Position numbers and translations under genes: made by a program. Shown in pieces: positions 32,677 through 44,269 of a DNA stretch of 64,000 nt. Under the pieces are notes generated by a model. That model searched no databases and had not been told where the DNA came from. It was given only the letters and a program-made list of their open reading frames with translations. Position 1 is the stretch's first letter; every line of letters starts with the position of its first letter. Source of the DNA: Typha latifolia (taxonomy: Eukaryota > Streptophyta > Magnoliopsida > Poales > Typhaceae); NCBI GenBank assembly GCA_019914945.1, contig CM034111.1:9301496-9365495 (forward strand), given 5' to 3'.

Positions 32677-35500
32677 AGAGAATCCAACAACGAATAGAAC
32701 TAGAACCCATTCTTTGATTCTTTAATCCATTTGTAATATCATGATTTTGATGTCAGCTAGTGTACTAAATTAAGAAATTTATACATGTAACACTGCATTT
32801 TTCCCCCCAAATTATTCTCCAATTTGATTTGTTCTTCGTTCATTTCTTTGATTTCTTTGCATCTATAAGTCCTTCATTATAGATCACAATTACTAGTATT
32901 TTGAGTCCATGAACTTGTCATTATAAAATCATTCTAATTGATCAAGTACTTACTTATGATTAATGAACATCTTGTAAAGAAATACAAAAATTTTACAAGT
33001 TTGTAAAGAAAATCAATTTGATCGATAAGTTAAACAATCAAAATCTAAATAAATATTCATAGATAAAATTTATTTTCATTATAAATTTAGCAAACTATCT
33101 GGTCAATGATTGTTCAAAAGATTTATAATATCACCCAAGCAAAACACATTCAGGCAAATTTATATTTCTCAAAAAACAAAAACACATCGAGACAATTGTG
33201 CAAAATATTTAAGTTAGATACAATGTCGAGGATGTTGCGAATCAGATCTTTGACCGATCTAGAAGTAAAAAAATTATTAGATTTTTATAGTTGTTAGTTT
33301 TTTGAGTTAGTGTTCTAATAGCTTTAGTTTTACGTGAATTGGAAGTCATGGTAAAGATTTAAAAATAAAACAACGAAGGAAAATTATAATAGGACATAAG
33401 TGAAAATATACGATATTGCGACGGTTGTCAAAGAATGATGAACGGCAATATAGTAGGGTGGCTCGTGCAAAAGAGATCGAACTGTGTCATCTAGATGCTA
33501 TTAACCACATTTGAATGAGGTTCTAAACTCTAGTTCAAACATTTAAATTTTTTTCACGTGATTTGATATTCCGTAAGTTATACGACTTGATTATACATTT
33601 GAATATACTTTATATAACTTAACTTTATCTAAATTTGTCGATGATGTCATGGACTAGATGTGTAATGATCCGTTTGTACAAAAATCCAAAAAATTTATGG
33701 GTCGTAGCGTTTGAAGTCACAAATCTAGTGGCTTTAAAATAAAGTAATTCTAAGATCAGAGTGAAAAAATAAAAAAAATTAAATAATGAAGAATGTCAAA
33801 ATTAGACAAAAATGAGAATACTAATGTGGGATGGTGAAGGTCGGAGATTATGAGTGGATGGCTCGTGGAGGAAGAGGGAGGCTACGGTTTGAAGGTAGAG
33901 TTAGGATTTTATGATAGATCTATTGATATGAAAACAGAGGACTACGATTGAACAGTAAATATGAAAATAATAAAATTAACTTAAATTGATATTCATTCCA
34001 CAATGATAAATAATCCATAACCACTCGTATTTATAAGAGTTGAGTCATAGCGGGTCAAATCTAATTCACCATTTTGGGCTTACATTCATAGATTATCTGC
34101 TTTAATTTAAATTTTAAAGTAATAATAAAAAATTAACTAACTAGACTTGACTCGACTCAACTTAACTGACTCGATTTTCATGATTGAATCGTAACAAATG
34201 AATTTGTTATTACAAAAATATTGCCCTCCTCTTTGACAAAACACAATTTTTAAAGAAACTCTAGAATTCACAAAAAAATCCCAAATTAAATTTTAGAAAC
34301 CTTATGAAAGGCATATCTATTATATTAAAGTTATTTGATACTCAATTTCAAAAATAGTTCCCAAATCAATTTTTATATATGAATTTCAATAATTAATTAT
34401 GTCTAGAATGAATTTCATCACAAGTAAATATATGCAATAAATTCTTAGTCATATATGCAAGTAACTTCCAAAACTTGATCAAGCAAGTCAAATATCCGAA
34501 TCACGACAAAGCTATATAACTAAAGCGAATAAGCAAACAAATCAAGTGCATGATAAAATAAGCATAAAGTGATGAATAATACACTAAGTCCTAAGAAGAG
34601 ATACTAAAATCTATGCTTCAATTGACAAGGTGGACCTAGACATAAAGTAAATTAGGACAGAGATGAAAAGTGATGAGAAAAGATGCGAAATTTTTTTCAA
34701 ACTTCTTTGCCAAACTAACCATCAAACTATGCAAATTGTCAAAAAGAGAGCTAAATATACACTTCTATATATGTGAACGCGTTTGAACCGTCAAATATGC
34801 AATTCTGTATGTGCTAACGTGTGCAAGATGCATTCAAACAGCTAGAACACCATTTTTCTATATACAAACATCTGCAAGGCGATCTGTTACCTTGAGAAGG
34901 CGAAAGACTTTTCAGGGTATCAGATCACTAGAACATAGGTGAGTTCTAGGTGATCTAATAGCATAAGCTTTTATAGCAGATAATAATTTACAATGAAATT
35001 TGTTGGAAGTAGCTAAGGTATTAGTAAACCCTCTAATATGTAATTTAGGGACTTTGGCAAGACTAAACCCTCAAATAGCTTAGTGCCTACTGCTTCATTA
35101 ATCAAATTACAGTAGAGAATTACATATTCTACACATGCTTTCTTAACAGATATGCATTCTAATCCTAGAACAAAATATGAATTTTTTCTTTAAACTAGTG
35201 GAATTTACAAAGAACTAGGCTATTAGTAAATCATCTAATATGTAATATTTTTTTATTAGGAACTAGGATGAGATCTTTCCTTAGTCAAATCAATGAATCG
35301 ACTTAGTTTAGGATCTATGGTAAGACTAAAGCCTCAAATATATAGCTTAGTCATATCAATGAATCAACTAACTGCTTCATTAATCTAATTACTCTACAGT
35401 AGAAAATTACATATTCTTTACACCTGCACATACTTTATCAAACAGACATGCACATTCTAATCCTAGAACAAACTAGGAATTTCTTCTTTAAACTAGTGGA
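32677..35500. other. AT-rich intergenic region, no gene seen
   Basis: 32677-32820 is the shared 3' flank of copies G/H. Beyond that I see no recognisable gene; frames such as 33106-33297 are AT-rich and unconvincing. A few TTCGAACG-like words occur at about 34777-34880. Direct repeats are listed separately. Confidence 0.45.
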
Positions 35501-35515
35501 ATTTGCAAAGAATTA
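35025..35515. repeat. diverged tandem duplication
   Basis: 35025-35220 and 35230-35515 share the same order of words: AATCATCTAATATGTAAT-like, TAAGACTAAA-CCTCAAATA, AACTGCTTCATTAAT, CAGTAGA-AATTACATATTCT, ATGCA-ATTCTAATCCTAGAACAAA, and TTTAAACTAGTGGAATTT. Small insertions make the second unit longer. Confidence 0.65.
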
Positions 35516-35647
35516 GGGTTCAACTACAAAGATTCATAAGCTCTATTCAATAGCCTAAACATACACACAAACATAGACCTAAAGGCGACAAACACATAGC
35601 AAATCAAAGAAGCATCCCATATAATACATTTGTATATAATATGCAAT

Positions 35648-35743
35648 CTAGATGAAGTCCAAGTGGTAGTTGAGAGTGCTGTTGTTTTGTGCAGCAGTTG
35701 CTCCCAACCAAAGAGAAAGAACCAAAGTAAAGAAGAAGACCAT
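35648..35743 (-). CDS. possible short secreted or tail-anchored peptide ORF
   Basis: The minus-strand frame from the ATG at 35743 encodes 31 residues: a strongly hydrophobic MVFFFTLVLSLWLGATAA followed by QNNSTLNYHLDFI and a stop. The same frame is open upstream to about 35868, polar and charged (GNSKREGGDRGHGKEGG, RLLPSKPAM), but has no ATG and begins right after a CT-rich tract ending in TAG that could be a splice acceptor. A competing frame on the same strand has an ATG at 35856. A TATATAAAG-like box on minus lies near 36010. I do not recognise a family; it is either a small gene lying divergent to the CLE gene or chance. Confidence 0.3.
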   Translation of the reverse strand: MVFFFTLVLSLWLGATAAQNNSTLNYHLDFI

Positions 35744-35871
35744 GGCGGGTTTGGAGGGCAGAAGCCTCCCTTCCTCTCCTTTTGTCTCTCTTGACTCCAG
35801 CAATCCTCCCTCTTTACCATGACCTCTGTCTCCTCCTTCTCTCTTGCTATTGCCATTAATACTGCCCTACA

Positions 35872-36053
35872 GAGAGAGAGAGAGAGAGAGAGAGAATAGA
35901 AAGGGAATTATTGAATGGAATGGAAGAAATTACTCCTATTTCTCTCTCTCTCTCTCTCCTCCCCATTTGTTCCATTATGTTAAAGGTGGCTGGATGTAGG
36001 TGTTTCTTTATATGAGCTCTCTTTTACTATGCCTCTCTCTCTCTCTCTCTCTA
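35872..36053. repeat. GA/CT microsatellites between the divergent small ORFs
   Basis: Runs of GA at about 35872-35895, CT at 35941-35958 and CT at 36033-36052 in the region between the minus-strand small ORF and the CLE gene. Such tracts are common in plant 5' leaders. Confidence 0.8.
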
Positions 36054-36324
36054 GGACTTAAATGTGCAGAAGAATTGAAGACCCATAAATGTGGTCTGGT
36101 AAAGTAGCTACTCAAGAGGGGTGGATGTATGCGAGGAAGCTTAGTTTTTGCCCTCTTTGAACTCATTTTGGCCACCTCTTTCCTCTCCTCCCTCCCTTAG
36201 CCTTAAGCACCTGTTCATGTTCTTCTCCTCCTCTCTTTTCTCTCTATCTCTATCTTTACGTCCATCAAAACTTTACTTAGTTTAATCTAGAGCATTTGCT
36301 GAACTGGGTCTTCTACAACTGGAC

Positions 36325-36576
36325 ATGAGGAGGATCGCAGCAGCCCTTGTCGCGATCCTATTTCTAGTCGTCGCCGTGATGACTTCACCTGGATTTGGTC
36401 GAGAGATTGGCAGGAAGAACAGCCATGCAAACGTAGTTACCGTCGGTGTTGGTAGATGCAAGCTGAAGAAGATTGAGCTTTGTGAGCAACTCGCTTTGGC
36501 CGAGAAGAACGACACTACCGTCAAAGGTAGCAAGAGAATAGTGCCTAATGGTTCAAATCCCTTGCATAATAGATGA
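36325..36576 (+). CDS. CLE: CLE-family signalling peptide precursor
   Basis: A single exon encodes 83 residues: signal peptide about 1-25 (MRRIAAALVAILFLVVAVMT), a variable spacer, and the C-terminal CLE dodecapeptide RIVPNGSNPLHN at 71-82, preceded by a lysine-rich processing context (KGSK) and followed by a single Arg. CLE peptides are cleaved, secreted and perceived by leucine-rich-repeat receptor kinases to control meristem or vascular cell fate. Position 7 is Ser, so the often arabinosylated hydroxyproline at this site is absent, as in the CLE40 type. An HN ending with a short tail resembles the CLE25/26 type; exact orthology is not resolvable here. Two spacer cysteines (45 and 53) are unusual for CLE precursors. 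Confidence 0.88.
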   Translation: MRRIAAALVAILFLVVAVMTSPGFGREIGRKNSHANVVTVGVGRCKLKKIELCEQLALAEKNDTTVKGSKRIVPNGSNPLHNR

Positions 36577-38124
36577 TGGATGTCCTTTTATTTATCAAGA
36601 TATTACCAATGGAACTTTAGCAACAGGAGAAGCAATATATATTGCAGCAGTAGCTCTAAAGTAGCTGGATGGGGAAGAGGAAGAAGAGAGAGAGAGAGAG
36701 TAATCTTTTGCTCGTCTTTTTTTTTTCTTTCTTTTTCTGTAACTATGAAATTTTGGATGTTTTGATGCCAAAGGGATCAAACTAGTAGCTAAATTGTTGT
36801 TCCATTTCAAGTTTAATTATAACATCTGAGCAATAATTTCCGTGCTTAGCTCCTTTTCTCATTTCCTTCAGTGCAGTAGTCTAAAATTTTCAGTGCAGGG
36901 ACGCTGTTCATGGATTAAATGCTTCATTTCATGCTAAACTTTGGATAAAGATTGATGCCAAGAGATCAAATACTATGAGAAGGTGATGGTGATGATAGTA
37001 TTTATCTCTTGTAGACATTTAGACTCTTTTCTTGTGATTGGTTGCAGATGAGAAACCCTTTTTCCCATTCAGCAGTGTACAAGTGGGTAAGAGGAGGTGT
37101 AAAGAAGGGAGTAGTGGCATCTGATTATAACCATCTATCCTTATACTTCTCCTTTACAATCTGAGGAAATTGGTTAAGGAAACCTCCGGATTACAAATTG
37201 TTTGTGGTTAGAATCCTACCATATATATCACTGTTTCTGAAAATCACTTTAGAAAAAAAAAATTTCTAAATATAAATTGTTCTCCGTGTTAACGACTTAT
37301 ATAAAAATTTATAATCGCTAAAAGAATTATTAAATCTTAGAAGTCACCGTGAAAATATTTATCCTAAAATTTGATAACTTTTTCAGTCAGTAATTTATAT
37401 TTGAAAGTCATCATCCTAGTCAGCGGTTATATAAAATAGTCAAAATCTCAACCCAAAAAAAAAACCCCTTTGATTAGAGAACAGTTTGAAAAATTTAAGC
37501 ATTGGAAAGAAGAATTGAAGCAAAATTCTCTCATTGGATATGGTAACTAGGAAATTTAAAAGTATAAGATAGAATATTCCTTCTCTGCCTTCCCCAGGTG
37601 TAGGTAGGTAACCAATGGGTGGAAATTGGATCTCTGTGGATCATTTATTAGCAAACAAAACTGCCAAGAAACAGCACCTAAAGTTGGGCCATGGTAGTAG
37701 CTAGCATGGATGTAGAGCAGAAGAATAACTACCACAAAGACAATGATTGACGTTGGAAAACTTAAAGGGAAAAACGAAGTGAGAAATTTTTATGTATTTA
37801 GTGTAGAAAATTCCAATTAATGTATTTAGATTATTATGTATGAGCATGAAATAAGAGAACACCAAGGAATTTGTAATTGGCACAACTTATTCAGTGCTGG
37901 TGTTTTACAAGCGATTTGAATGTTTTTTGAAAGTTTACAATAGTAAGAAAGCATTTTATGAGTGTTTGAATGTTTTCAATAGTAAGTAAACGTTGTTGGA
38001 TCGTTCGAACGTTTTTGTGAATGTTCTGAAAGTGTTCAAACACTTTGAGAACTCATAGCTACATTAGCTAAAAAATTTAGGGCATCCAAATGCTCGAGAA
38101 AAGCAATTTAAATGCCTCGGGTAG

Positions 38125-38280
38125 ACTATGAAACATTGAAACTTAATTTCAAATGAACTTGGACTTTCTCTAGCGCACCTGTATAAAGAAAAAAAAAATC
38201 CTAGTTAATAAGGTGAACACGGAGATTATATTTGAAGCCTAAGAAGAAATTCTCAGAGAGTTTTGTACTGTCAAAGGATG
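38125..38280. repeat. dispersed repeat shared with 42625-42765
   Basis: Both copies run CATTGAAACTTAATTTCA, TTTCTCTAG, TATA(T)AAA, AAGAA(A)TT-TC-AGAGA, then TTTTGT-CTGTCAAAGGAT. They look like the same element or LTR end. Type unknown. Confidence 0.55.
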
Positions 38281-38839
38281 GGATTCATATAGAAACCTTT
38301 GATTGTAGTTGCTACATTGTTCTTTGGAGTGTGCTGCTGTCTCGAGGATCACTGAAATAGTAAATCTAATCCCGAGGGCCACCAAGGTCAGTTGATAAAT
38401 CATGGAAAGTAATTTATTATAAATTTTAATAGAAAAAAATTAGATATAGCTATGAAATTCAAAGAGAGGTATATAAGTGGTACATGAAGTTGCAACATTA
38501 TTAGTTGAAACATCCCTAACTTGATAAAGGGTACATAATAAAAAGAGGGGTAGAAGTATTTAAATACAACAAGAGGGATATAATTCTTTAAATATAAGAG
38601 TATATAATAAAAACATGATATGATCTCCCCTTGGGCTAAAGTTTGATCTATTCCGTTTTCAGATCTAGACAGGATCTAGCATGGAATTTTGGAAGAGGAT
38701 TCCGGATGATCTATCCATTGGATCAACGTGAAGTTTTCATATGTTGTAGCCCTGAAAAAGATCTTTCCAACGAATCTAATTTCAGAAAAAATCAGACAGC
38801 GGGATCTGGAGATATCGTCAGATAAGTAGACGAACATCA

Positions 38840-39220
38840 GAAAATCTATTTATGGATCCATGGATGGAGGCACGAGATCCAAGGTGGATTATGGAGGCGG
38901 TAGGCCGATGGTAATGGGGTGGCCCCGATGTGTAAAATGATGATGGCAGGATTATGGATGATGGAAGGGTTAGGGCAAAGGTAGATAGATTTGAAGAAAG
39001 GTGAGAAGTGGGCCGCCCCTAAGAGGCTAGGGTGAGTGGCCGGTTGAGGGAGGCTAGAAGCGACGGAGCCGAGGGATGAGGGAACGAGAGAGAAGGAGAA
39101 GAAGAATATTAGAGAAAAACTCAATTCATTCAATAATGCCTCTTTGGTTGCCATCCACACCTTAAGAGGCTAACTAAACAATTCAAAATTATAATTATTA
39201 ACCCTTGAAATAGTGGATTT
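38840..39220 (-). mobile_element. probable LTR related to 51064-51433
   Basis: Read on minus this gives GGGTTAATAATTATAATTTT, GTTTAGTTAGCCTCTTAAG, a CT-rich middle with many CCTCC/CATCATC words, and CCATCCATGGATCC. The same layout (GGGTTAATTTGAATTATTTC, TTAGTTAGCCTCTAAAG, CT-rich, CCACCATCC) occurs at 51068-51420. Ends are not defined. Confidence 0.45.
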
Positions 39221-40599
39221 CTATCGACCGCGTTCGAATGGGGTCGAACACGTTCAAATGCACAAAAAATGTTCTCTGTCGATGCAAACCTCCCGCATTC
39301 GAACGCACATTTCGTGTTCTCTATTTTTGCGAACCTAATGCAGGCGTTCGCAAGCGCGTTCGAATGCACCCACTCATGTTCTAACGCGACCTATAGAAAA
39401 CTTATTTTTTTTCTGAAATAAACACTAAAACAAGAATAAAAGATACTCATAAATTGTATCCATGCTCGAGACGATATCGGTAAAGTCCGAATCGTATCAA
39501 AAGAAGATACAATAAGAAGAAAAATATAAACCCTTTACAAAATAAAATACTGTAAGAAAGTAAACGGGGCTAATGCCTTACTAAGTGGAAGTGCTATTGA
39601 GCTTAATTCGGTCACGATAATAGTCAATCTGCAACATATGCCAAATATAGAAAAGCCTAACACTTAACAAGCGGCACTATAGTATGGTCCGACCCAACAC
39701 ATGCTAGCTCGATCCACCCCCACCACAACTACTCAACACGTTTGATATTGGGCCCACCGTCCATCACCCTGTACTTGTCTAACATAAGTGTTTCCAAGGG
39801 AGATAGATCCTAGCAGTATAATTGCCTTCCTATTATCCGACGAATAGCTGACTAATTGTTCGCCACCGTAGATTAAGAATCTCGCTCGTAGCCCATCACT
39901 ATGAGTCAACATCGTGCCTCACTACCACCTAATCGAGCCCTTCGTTCAATATTATTGCACCAGCTATGCCAAAATTATGACTTGCTATTCAATGACGCTC
40001 TTACCCTACGTCATCTAGTACCGCTACGTATACGTCATCCTACCCTTCAGTCTTCAAATTAAATATGCTAAAGGATTTGACTCTCCTCAATCAACATTAT
40101 ATTCTCTATCTCTTAGCAAACAACATGCTTGATTATTTGGATTCACAAACTGAGAGCATGTCAACTATAAAGTTCAAGCTATCATGCCAAATGTAACCAT
40201 TCTAAAGTATAGCCTAATACATTATATCAGGGAATAATAGTAAGAGAAAATAATGCATCGCTTAGATATGCTAAATCTCCTACTAACAAGAAGGCACCAA
40301 TCTAGATTTGGGTTCACTATGGAATTCACACTCATCCATGGGATTTTTGTGACAAAAGCTGAGTTACCACCAACTTCCTAATATATAATAAATAAATAAA
40401 ATACTTAAGACCACCCATGATGGGCTTCGCCGAGGCCCACCCAGAAATGGGTTAGGCTCCGGCCAAAAAAAGACTAAGCTTAGCTCGTAGTCGACGTGGC
40501 TTGAGGTAGCCTAGCTCACAATACATGCAAGGCTTAAGCAGGAGGACAATCACCAACGACTACCCATTGCCACTCAGCCACTAGGGCTAGGGGAAAAGG

Positions 40600-41904
40600 T
40601 TGGCTGATAAGGAAGAGGACGGTGGCTTAAAAGGATTTGACAAGAACAAGGTTGCCGCTAATGGGAGTGAGAAAAGGGGAGGCCGAGGCCGAGATGTATT
40701 TGGCACTAGTGAGGGGGAGAAGCAAGGTAGTGAGGCAAAAGGCTACAACGAAAACTATGGTGTCAACAACAATAAAGTCTTTTCCCCTGTTGTTTGGCTT
40801 GAGACTCTTCGCATAGTCTTAGCTTTGGCGGCTCAAAATAAATGTCTAATCAAGATTCCTAAATATTGTCCTTGAAGAAGAGATATATATTGATCAACCT
40901 CTAGGCTACATGAAGAATGTGCATGTTGAAAAAGACCTGTATGATTTGAAACAAGAACCGAGGGCATAATACAATTACATCAATGGATATTTCTTGAAGA
41001 ACAAATTCAAAACTTATCTATTTGAGCATACTCTATACATCAAAGAAGGCGCATATGATAAGTTTTTAATTACATATATTTATGTTGATGATTTGATTTT
41101 CACCGGCAATAGTCCAAATTTTTGTGAAGCTTTTAAAAGAAACATGATGCACCGATTTTCTTTCATGGCATCCAACTTAAACAAAGTAGAGATATTATTT
41201 CCATAGTATGCAACGAATCTTTTGAAGAGATTCTGAATGGATGATGCTTCACCTATAAGCTATAGGGGTAGGTAGGCTTTATATTAAGTAAGCAAAGTGA
41301 TAATAAAGTTGTTGATGCTACTCTCCATAGAAGTCATATTTGCTGCCTCATGTACTTGACAGGCACAAGACCCTATATTTTGTACTATGTTAGTCTTTTG
41401 AGCAGTTTTATGGAAACACCAAGAAGAATATGCTATCTAAATATAAGGAAAATAAAATTTAGAGATATATTAGTGGTAACTTGGATTAAGATATTACTTA
41501 ACCAATACTAACAATTCATACTTAGTTGGCTGTTGTGACAGTGATTAGGGTGGAAGTACTAGCAATAGCAAGAGTGTTTTTCAGTTATGTTTTCAACGTC
41601 GACTCCGGTGCAAAATTATATTCTTCAAAGAAGCAAGATTTTATCACTCTCTCTATTCCAAAAACAAAGTATATTTCCTTGACATCGGCAAGTTATCGAG
41701 AATTATAGCTAAGGTAAACTTTTGAAGAACTCCAGCATCAATTTTCCATTCGAGATTTTGCAAATAATTGTGAAATCGATGTCAAATATTGTAAGATCCA
41801 AGATCAATTAGCATATATATTCACCAAAGCTCTCAAGATGAATATCTTCACCAAATTGAGGAAGAATCTGGACGTAAAAATAATCTAACTTAAGAGAGAA
41901 GAAT
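40600..41904 (+). mobile_element. degenerate copia-type retrotransposon, pol 3' half
   Basis: On + with stops and shifts: FSPVVWLETLRIVLALAAQN (start of the RT domain) at about 40780-40840, IDQPLGYMKNV and KDLYDLKQEPRA near 40890-40965, FLITYIYVDDLIFTGNS (YVDD catalytic box) at 41065-41113, then RNase H (SKKQDFITLSIPKTKYISLT near 41626-41690) and IQDQLAYIFTKALKMNIF near 41797-41850. A purine-rich AAGAGAGAAGAA at about 41892-41903 precedes TGTTAAAATATATTAAG and is a plausible polypurine tract and 3' LTR start. No gag, protease or intact frame remains. Confidence 0.8.
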
Positions 41905-42164
41905 GTTAAAATATATTAAGCTAGCCGATTAGACTGCTCAATTAGATTTATTGACTAGTATAAAATTCAAGAATAATTTACCATTGGTGTTTTGTTTTTA
42001 TCTGACTTTTGCTATTCTCTATGCCAACGTGTACTATATGTTTTGTTTGATATAGAAAAAATAGGTAAAAAGCTACTTGCCACGTAAGACTTTGCATTGC
42101 AAGAGATTTGGGTGAGCTAAAAGAAAATAGAATTGTATATAATAATACCTTGTCTTTTAATAAA

Positions 42165-42505
42165 ATTATGGTTTACGCTCTATATTTTCACTATTAATAA
42201 ATCGAGCCCTATAATTTAACGAATATATATAGAAAATACTCTGTCGGTTAGTTAAAATTAATTAAATATTTGAGTTAAATTAATTATACTAAAATAATAT
42301 AAAAAATTCTCAACCAAGTCATATTAAGGGCATTTTAGTCATTTTATAAGTAAATGTATTTTAGTTATTTTAGAAATAAAATATCTCTACTTAGTAGAAT
42401 ATTCTTACGGTGTGGTGTTAGTTCAAACCTAATTTAGAATATTTTCTCTACATATTTGTATAAATTATAATTTTATTAAAAAAAATAGGGTGTTATATGC
42501 AAATT
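42165..42505. repeat. AT-rich dispersed repeat (family member 2)
   Basis: Shares ordered blocks with 4855-5125 and 58990-59255, including ATAGAAAATACTCTGTCGGTTAG, CAACCAAGTCATATTAAGGG, TTTTAGTTATTTTAGAAATA and terminal TTATATGCAAATT. Confidence 0.55.
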
Positions 42506-42741
42506 AAAATAAAATAAGGATTATGGCAATGTGGTACTGGTAGGTTTGACTACTAGTAGTGGTACATGTACATCATGCTAAGTAATCGAGTTAGCATGAT
42601 ACGTGCTTACTTGACAAGTTTCTAAAGCATTGAAACTTAATTTCAGACGTACTTTGGCTTTCTCTAGTTGCACATTATATAAACAAGACAAAAAATAAAG
42701 CCCTAAAGTTATTTGGAGCCTTAGAAGAATTTTCTAGAGAA

Positions 42742-43740
42742 TTTTGTGCTGTCAAAGGATTATCCAGAGATCTGAAATTTTTTTTGTTTACAGTGATCAA
42801 AAGCACTGTAGATATAATTTTATATGTACAATATTATTAGCGGTTAATTTGACACTAGAAATAAAGAGAGCCCAGAGTGGCAGAGTGGGTGGAAAAATGC
42901 CTCTGACTGCTTCAATTTATTTTAAAAAGCTGTCATTTTATATTTTACGGAGAATGTAAGAATCGGGCAGCGGACTAAGGAGCTAATGATGCAATAGGTG
43001 GATGCTGAAGTCAACTAGCGCGTAGACTCTATCATACAGGAATGCAATAGGCGGATGTAATATTTTACCTCCAGTACTTCTCTTCTCGAGCAGGCAGGAA
43101 TAACAACTTTACTGCTCACTAGACAGTCTAACTATCCAGAATAAATCACGTAATGAATGGACTGATACACCATTGGATTAGGTCTAATGAAAGTTGTGAA
43201 AAAAAAGGAAACATTATGCTCGCGATAATGAAAAAAAAATTTTGGGTGAAAATTTTGTGCCGTCAGAGGATTACTGAGAGATCTGAAATTTTTTGTTTAC
43301 ACTGATAAAAAACACTATAGATATAATTTTATATGTACAATATTATTAGTGGTTAATTTGACACTAGAAATAAAGAGAGCCCAGAGTGGGTGGAAAAATG
43401 CCTCTGACTGCTTCAATTTATTTTAAAAAGTCGTCATTTTATATTTTACGGAGAATGTAAGAATCGGGCAGCGGACTAAGCAGCTAACAATGCAATAGGT
43501 GGATGCTGAAGTCAACCGGCGCATAGACTCTATCATACAGGAATGCAATATGTGAATGTAATATTTTACCTCCAGTACTTCTCTTCTCGAGCAGGCAGGA
43601 AGAACAACTTTACTGCTCACTAGACAGTCTAGCTATCCAGAATAAATCATATAATGAATGGACTAATCCACCATCGCATTAGGTCTAATAAAAGTTGTGA
43701 AAAAAAGAAGAAAAAATGATGCTCGCGATAATGAAAATTA
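42742..43740. repeat. tandem duplication, about 515-bp period
   Basis: 42742-43232 and 43258-43738 are near copies: GTGCTGTCAAAGGATTA, AGATATAATTTTATATGTAC, AAAGAGAGCCCAGAGTGG, GAATCGGGCAGCGGACTAAG, CAGTACTTCTCTTCTCGAGC and GCTCGCGATAATG all recur in order. It ends about 500 bases before the AAA-ATPase start codon. Confidence 0.85.
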
Positions 43741-44269
43741 AATTTTTGGGTGAAAATTTTTCTTTTTCCTTCTCTTTTTCAGTCGCATCTTTTTTATTTT
43801 TTTATGTTTTATCTGACGTCATCTGTTTATAAACTTTGCTGATTCATGGCAGATCGGACGGCAGGACACGTTTCATCCGACTACTCCTTTACCAATTTAT
43901 CCCCATCGCTCTCGTTGATGATTCACCTCCGCCACCAAATGGCCAGAAGAGGACGACAAATCAACGGAGAAATAGAAAAACACCACCATCCCTCGCACCC
44001 GATGTTTATACCCCCCCCATACTGTGGGCCACAGTAGTCCATACAATCGCTGGAGTCCAAATTCCGAGTACATTTCTCCAGTGCGTGTAAAGAGCGGAAA
44101 GAACTCCCTAAAAAGCATCGTTCGCCACGTCACCGCTCCGCGACAACGACCAAGACCCAAGGCGGTAACCTCACTGCCACCAAGTCACCCCTTCCCTGCT
44201 ATATTACCATCGCCCGCTCCGCTCTTCGTCTTCCAAATCGGAAGCGTTCTCGTGTCGATCTGCGAAGAA

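Larger units (their letters stand above)
36577..40590. other. intergenic, mostly repeat-derived, no gene seen
   Basis: 36577-37150 is the likely CLE 3' flank, with GA and T-run simple sequence near 36686-36735. 37700-38400 contains TTCGAACG-like words (near 38008) and a segment (about 38125-38280) similar to 42625-42765. 38840-39220 read on minus resembles the 51064-51433 LTR. 39229-39385 has more TTCGAACG words. 39400-40560 is unassigned. Confidence 0.4.
41905..44269. other. upstream of the AAA-ATPase gene; repeats
   Basis: Contains the presumed copia LTR remnant (from 41905), the AT-rich dispersed repeat (42165-42505), the tandem duplication at 42742-43740, and then the proximal promoter of the AAA-ATPase. 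No separate gene. The open frame from 44024 is the in-frame upstream extension of exon 1 and has no signal-like start. Confidence 0.5.
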
